From an uncultured Rickettsiales bacterium (GTDB taxonomy: Bacteria; Pseudomonadota; Alphaproteobacteria; Rickettsiales; UBA998), in the NCBI GenBank assembly GCA_937982385.1, contig CALJMC010000081.1:1-8691 (forward strand): DNA of 8,691 nt. Reading direction: 5' to 3'. Below the pieces are notes generated by a model. It saw nothing but the letters and a program-made list of their open reading frames with translations. It searched no databases and was not told the DNA's origin. A program made the position numbers and the translations under genes. Of the stretch, positions 5,975 through 8,691 are shown piece after piece. Within the stretch, counting starts at the first letter, position 1. Each line of letters opens with the position of its first letter.

Positions 5975-7141
5975 TTAAGCTGCTTTTAATAATAAATTAA
6001 TTGATGTTTCTCTTGTGCTTAAATCGCATGCGATAACATCATTAATTGTTGAGATCTCGTAAACATCGCATGTTGCCAATGTCTCGTCAATGATTTCTGC
6101 AATTGCTGTGAATGGAATCTGTTTATTTAGGAAGGCTGCGACTGCAATCTCATTTGCGGCATTGAGAATTATGGTGGCATTCTTACCTGTGAGTAGAGCA
6201 TCTTCCGCTAGTTTGAGGCATGGGAATGCATCACGGTCAGGCGCCTCAAAGGTTAGTTTTCCAATGGTTGCAAGATCAAAAGCCGCTGTTTTAACGTTCA
6301 AGCGGTTGGGGTATCCCAAGCAATAGGACAATGGTGTACGCATATCAGGCATTCCCATATGCGCGAGGACGGAGCCGTCATTATAATGTGTGAGTCCATG
6401 AATAATAGATTCAGGATGTATGACAACGTCAATCTGAGCAGGCGTTACGGGGAATAGTCGTGCGGCTTCAATTACCTCAAGCCCCTTATTCATCATGGTG
6501 GCAGAATCAACGGATATTTTGGCGCCCATGCTCCAGTTAGGGTGTTTGACAGCATTTTCAGGTGTGACGTGCTTTAGTTGGCCATAATTTTTCCCTAAGA
6601 AAGGGCCACCAGATGCTGTAAGGGTTATTTTATCTATATTTTCAATATTACACTGTTCAAAAATTTGTAGAATTGCATTATGTTCAGAATCAACAGGCAA
6701 TAGAGTGCTGCCTGAGGCTTTACAGGCTTGCATCATGATGTTGCCGGCCGCAACTAAGCATTCTTTGTTGGCGAGAGCGATGGTGTGGCCTGCGTTAATG
6801 GCTGACATGACCGGCTGCAGCCCAGCAATGCCTACGATCGCTGCAACGACAATATCAGTGGGTACTGCGGCAATGTCGATCAGTGCTTGGCGTCCGGCCA
6901 TCACTTCAATAGTCGTATTGATTAAGGCGTCTTTGACAGCGGCATAAGATGTTTCATCGCCAATCACGACATAGTTAGGTGAAAATTCTTTGGCGAGGGC
7001 GATAAGCTGCTCAGCATTGCGTTCTGCCGTGAGGACGGTGATGGTAAAGCGTTCAGGATGTTCGCGTACAATATCAAGCGTAGAGGTGCCGATAGAGCCT
7101 GTTGCCCCGAGAATAGTGAGCGATTTTGAAATGGTTGACAT
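5975..7141 (-). CDS. dxr: 1-deoxy-D-xylulose 5-phosphate reductoisomerase, 388 aa
   Basis: Dxr converts DXP to 2-C-methyl-D-erythritol 4-phosphate with NADPH, the first committed step of the MEP isoprenoid pathway. The N-terminal NADPH-binding loop is GATGSIG (12-18). The metal-binding set is complete: PVDSEHNA (149-156) gives Asp151 and Glu153, and NKGLEVIEA (218-226) gives Glu222 and Glu225. The flexible substrate lid is HPNWSMG (200-206, Trp203), and ASGGPF (176-181) contacts phosphate. The enzyme is full length for the family. The ATG abuts the cdsA stop codon (TAGATG on the minus strand), with no clear Shine-Dalgarno sequence, which suggests translational coupling to cdsA. Its product feeds UppS, encoded two genes upstream. 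Confidence 0.97.
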   Translation of the reverse strand: MSTISKSLTILGATGSIGTSTLDIVREHPERFTITVLTAERNAEQLIALAKEFSPNYVVIGDETSYAAVKDALINTTIEVMAGRQALIDIAAVPTDIVVAAIVGIAGLQPVMSAINAGHTIALANKECLVAAGNIMMQACKASGSTLLPVDSEHNAILQIFEQCNIENIDKITLTASGGPFLGKNYGQLKHVTPENAVKHPNWSMGAKISVDSATMMNKGLEVIEAARLFPVTPAQIDVVIHPESIIHGLTHYNDGSVLAHMGMPDMRTPLSYCLGYPNRLNVKTAAFDLATIGKLTFEAPDRDAFPCLKLAEDALLTGKNATIILNAANEIAVAAFLNKQIPFTAIAEIIDETLATCDVYEISTINDVIACDLSTRETSINLLLKAA

Positions 7142-7828
7142 CTAATGCGTACCAAGGTTTTGTATAGCCATTGTGAGATAAAACGGTGCAGTAAGCATGA
7201 GCCCATCCATGCGATCAAATAGTCCGCCATGGCCAGGAAGTAGGGAGCCTGTGTCTTTGACGCCTGCTTTACGTTTCATCCATGAGATAAATAAGTCGCC
7301 TATTTGTGCAAGCAAAGCAATGATAACACCTAGTAGCAAAGCATGTGGGATGCTATCAGGATAAGGGACATGATCAATCATAAGCCAAGAGACAATAGCG
7401 GCACAGATGGCGCCGCCAATGAGTCCAGCCCATGTTTTTCCGGGACTAATACTAGGACAAAGTTTCGGGCCTCCAATGGTTTTTCCACTAAAATAAGCAC
7501 CAATGTCGGTGGCGGCGACCGTTAGTAGAATAAAGATAATTGCCATCGGGACGAGGCTTTCTCCTGTTTCAACGAAGCTTAAAGCCGCAAGCGCGGCAGT
7601 GGCCGCAGCGATATAGATAACACCACCAATTTTCCATAGTATCCCCCAGCCATTGACAAGCTTGAGCCATTCAAACAATAGAATGGATGCACCAATGGCC
7701 ATCAAAATGGTGAAAAATTTGGGTCCTAGAGTGAGCGCTCCTAGTACGATAATAGCAAGTGTTATAGCTGATGAAAGTCGTTTGGATAGATTGGAGAATT
7801 TCGATTTATCTGTGTTAGGTATTGCCAT
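7142..7828 (-). CDS. cdsA: Phosphatidate cytidylyltransferase (CDP-diglyceride synthase), 228 aa
   Basis: CdsA makes CDP-diacylglycerol from phosphatidate and CTP, the branch point for bacterial phospholipids. The protein is mostly hydrophobic, with several membrane segments. The family signature lies at about 182-208 and is complete: it starts SWMKRKAG, continues VKDTGSLLPGHGG and ends LFDRMD. A second conserved stretch, DIGAYFSGKTIGGPK, lies at about 108-122. I place the start at the ATG at 7828, because AAGGGAG precedes it by seven bases and MAIPNTDKSKFSNLSKR looks like a natural cytoplasmic N-terminus. An upstream in-frame ATG at 7876 would add 16 residues and deepen the overlap with uppS. 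With the chosen start the genes overlap by 14 bp. At 228 residues it is shorter than the E. coli enzyme (about 285). Confidence 0.93.
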   Translation of the reverse strand: MAIPNTDKSKFSNLSKRLSSAITLAIIVLGALTLGPKFFTILMAIGASILLFEWLKLVNGWGILWKIGGVIYIAAATAALAALSFVETGESLVPMAIIFILLTVAATDIGAYFSGKTIGGPKLCPSISPGKTWAGLIGGAICAAIVSWLMIDHVPYPDSIPHALLLGVIIALLAQIGDLFISWMKRKAGVKDTGSLLPGHGGLFDRMDGLMLTAPFYLTMAIQNLGTH

Positions 7829-8570
7829 AGCGGCGCTCCCTTGTGCTAAAGTTATTACATGCTTGTTGAAGGTCATGTGCGGTGAAATCTGGCCATAATT
7901 GTTCGCTAAAATATAGTTCAGTATAGGCGAGTTGCCAGAGCAGAAAATTGCTGAGTCGTTGTTCGCCGCCGGTGCGAATGAGAAGGTCTGGCTCAGGAAA
8001 ATCTGGACAATAGAGCTGTTCAGATATCATTGATTCATCAATATCCTCAAGAGCGATTTCTTTATTGGAAATTTTTTCGGCAATGTTTTTGGTTGCATTG
8101 ACAAGTTCCTGTCGTGAACCGTAATTGAGGCATACGCCTAAATGAAAGGTAGAGCAATGTTCGGTTTTTGCTTCTGCCCGTGAAATCATATCTTTGATGT
8201 CTTCATCGAGTGCGGAGATGTCGCCTATTACTTTTAGTTGAATATCATTTTTAATGAGGGTTGCAAGTTCATGCTCAAGATAATAGCGAAGCAACATCAT
8301 GAGGTCAGAGACTTCAAGCTCTGGGCGGCGCCAGTTCTCGGATGAGAATGCATACACACTGAGATAGGAAATGCCTATATTTTGAGATTCCCCGAGTAGT
8401 TTTTTGAGCGCTTCGGCACCTTTTTTATGACCTGCTTTGCGTGGTAGGTTGCGTTCTTTCGCCCAGCGTCCATTACCATCCATAATAATGGCTACATGGT
8501 TTGGAACGCTCTGCATTTCAGGTTTTAGAGATTCTGCCTGCGTTGATGAAAAACAAGAAAAGACACCCAT
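7815..8570 (-). CDS. uppS: Undecaprenyl diphosphate synthase (cis-prenyltransferase), 251 aa
   Basis: UppS condenses isopentenyl diphosphate onto farnesyl diphosphate to make the C55 lipid carrier for peptidoglycan and other envelope polymers. All five conserved regions are present: IIMDGNGRWA (28-37, catalytic Asp31), GHKKGAE (47-53), YAFSSENW (73-80), the LNYGSRQE block (148-155), and RTGGEQRLSNFLLWQLAYTE (199-218), with Glu218 as magnesium ligand and LWPDF following. Length is normal for the family. The start is uncertain: the ATG at 8570 has only a weak AGG upstream and gives an unusual MGVFSCFSS leader. An internal ATG (residue 19, at 8516) would give a more typical N-terminus but also lacks a clear ribosome-binding site. 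The gene begins 30 bp after the frr stop and overlaps cdsA. Confidence 0.95.
   Translation of the reverse strand: MGVFSCFSSTQAESLKPEMQSVPNHVAIIMDGNGRWAKERNLPRKAGHKKGAEALKKLLGESQNIGISYLSVYAFSSENWRRPELEVSDLMMLLRYYLEHELATLIKNDIQLKVIGDISALDEDIKDMISRAEAKTEHCSTFHLGVCLNYGSRQELVNATKNIAEKISNKEIALEDIDESMISEQLYCPDFPEPDLLIRTGGEQRLSNFLLWQLAYTELYFSEQLWPDFTAHDLQQACNNFSTRERRYGNT
7836..7842 (-). promoter_or_regulatory. Ribosome-binding site AAGGGAG that decides the cdsA start
   Basis: AAGGGAG on the minus strand lies seven bases before the ATG at 7828, inside the 3' end of uppS. No comparable sequence precedes the alternative ATG at 7876. Confidence 0.7.
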
Positions 8571-8600
8571 GTAATACTATACCTAATATGTGTAAGACGG

Positions 8601-8691
8601 TTAAACCGTCATAATATCTTTTTCTTTTGAGGCGAACATTTCATCAATTTGTTTGATGAAACCATCTGTAAGCTTTTGAACAACATCAGAC
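8601..8691 (-). CDS. frr: Ribosome recycling factor, C-terminal 29 residues (cut by window edge)
   Basis: The minus strand encodes SDVVQKLTDGFIKQIDEMF followed by ASKEKDIMTV and a TAA stop. This matches the end of ribosome recycling factor, which typically reads VQKLTD.FI..ID..L..KEKEIM.V. Frr works with EF-G to split post-termination ribosomes. Its place directly upstream of uppS-cdsA-dxr-rseP is the conserved proteobacterial order. The remaining 150 or so residues lie beyond the window. Confidence 0.93.
   Translation of the reverse strand, partial: SDVVQKLTDGFIKQIDEMFASKEKDIMTV

Noticed and set aside
1..8691. A previously undescribed defence, mobile or secondary-metabolite system
   Set aside because: Every gene of normal length belongs to a recognisable housekeeping or cofactor family. 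Only the FYDLN-type protein lacks a known function.

Overview
The window looks like a chromosomal housekeeping segment of an alphaproteobacterium of moderate GC content. The clues are the gene order frr-uppS-cdsA-dxr-rseP, a class II (CP4-like) AroA, a CobT-type cobaltochelatase subunit and a FYDLN-type zinc-ribbon/acidic protein, which as far as I know is largely an alphaproteobacterial family. I cannot name a genus.

Layout. Positions 1-334 hold no convincing gene. They carry four small palindromic elements of one family (1-28, 70-102, 124-153, 172-204) and then a run of short hairpins (247-326). Positions 335-2353 (minus) encode a single-chain fusion of EPSP synthase (AroA) and cytidylate kinase (Cmk). 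A 139-bp divergent intergenic region (2354-2492) carries a perfect 12-bp-arm inverted repeat with a TTGACA on each strand. Positions 2493-2969 (plus) encode the FYDLN-type protein, which converges on the cobT-like gene with only 4 bp between the stop codons. From 8691 down to 2974 the minus strand is one tightly packed run: frr (partial), uppS, cdsA, dxr, rseP, cobT. Spacings there run from a 14-bp overlap to 41 bp, so co-transcription is likely.

How the genes fit together. Dxr makes MEP on the way to isopentenyl diphosphate. UppS polymerises that into the undecaprenyl lipid carrier for cell-wall precursors. CdsA makes CDP-diacylglycerol for phospholipids, and RseP is the intramembrane protease of envelope stress signalling. 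Frr recycles ribosomes. AroA-Cmk joins a shikimate-pathway step to CMP/dCMP phosphorylation. CobT belongs to aerobic cobalt insertion into corrins, but no cobN or cobS is visible here, and it occupies the place after rseP where bamA is usually found.

I see no phage, defence, CRISPR, toxin-antitoxin or other accessory system. The points most worth a second look are the AroA-Cmk fusion, the divergent palindrome, the clustered palindromic elements with compensatory base changes, and the position of cobT.
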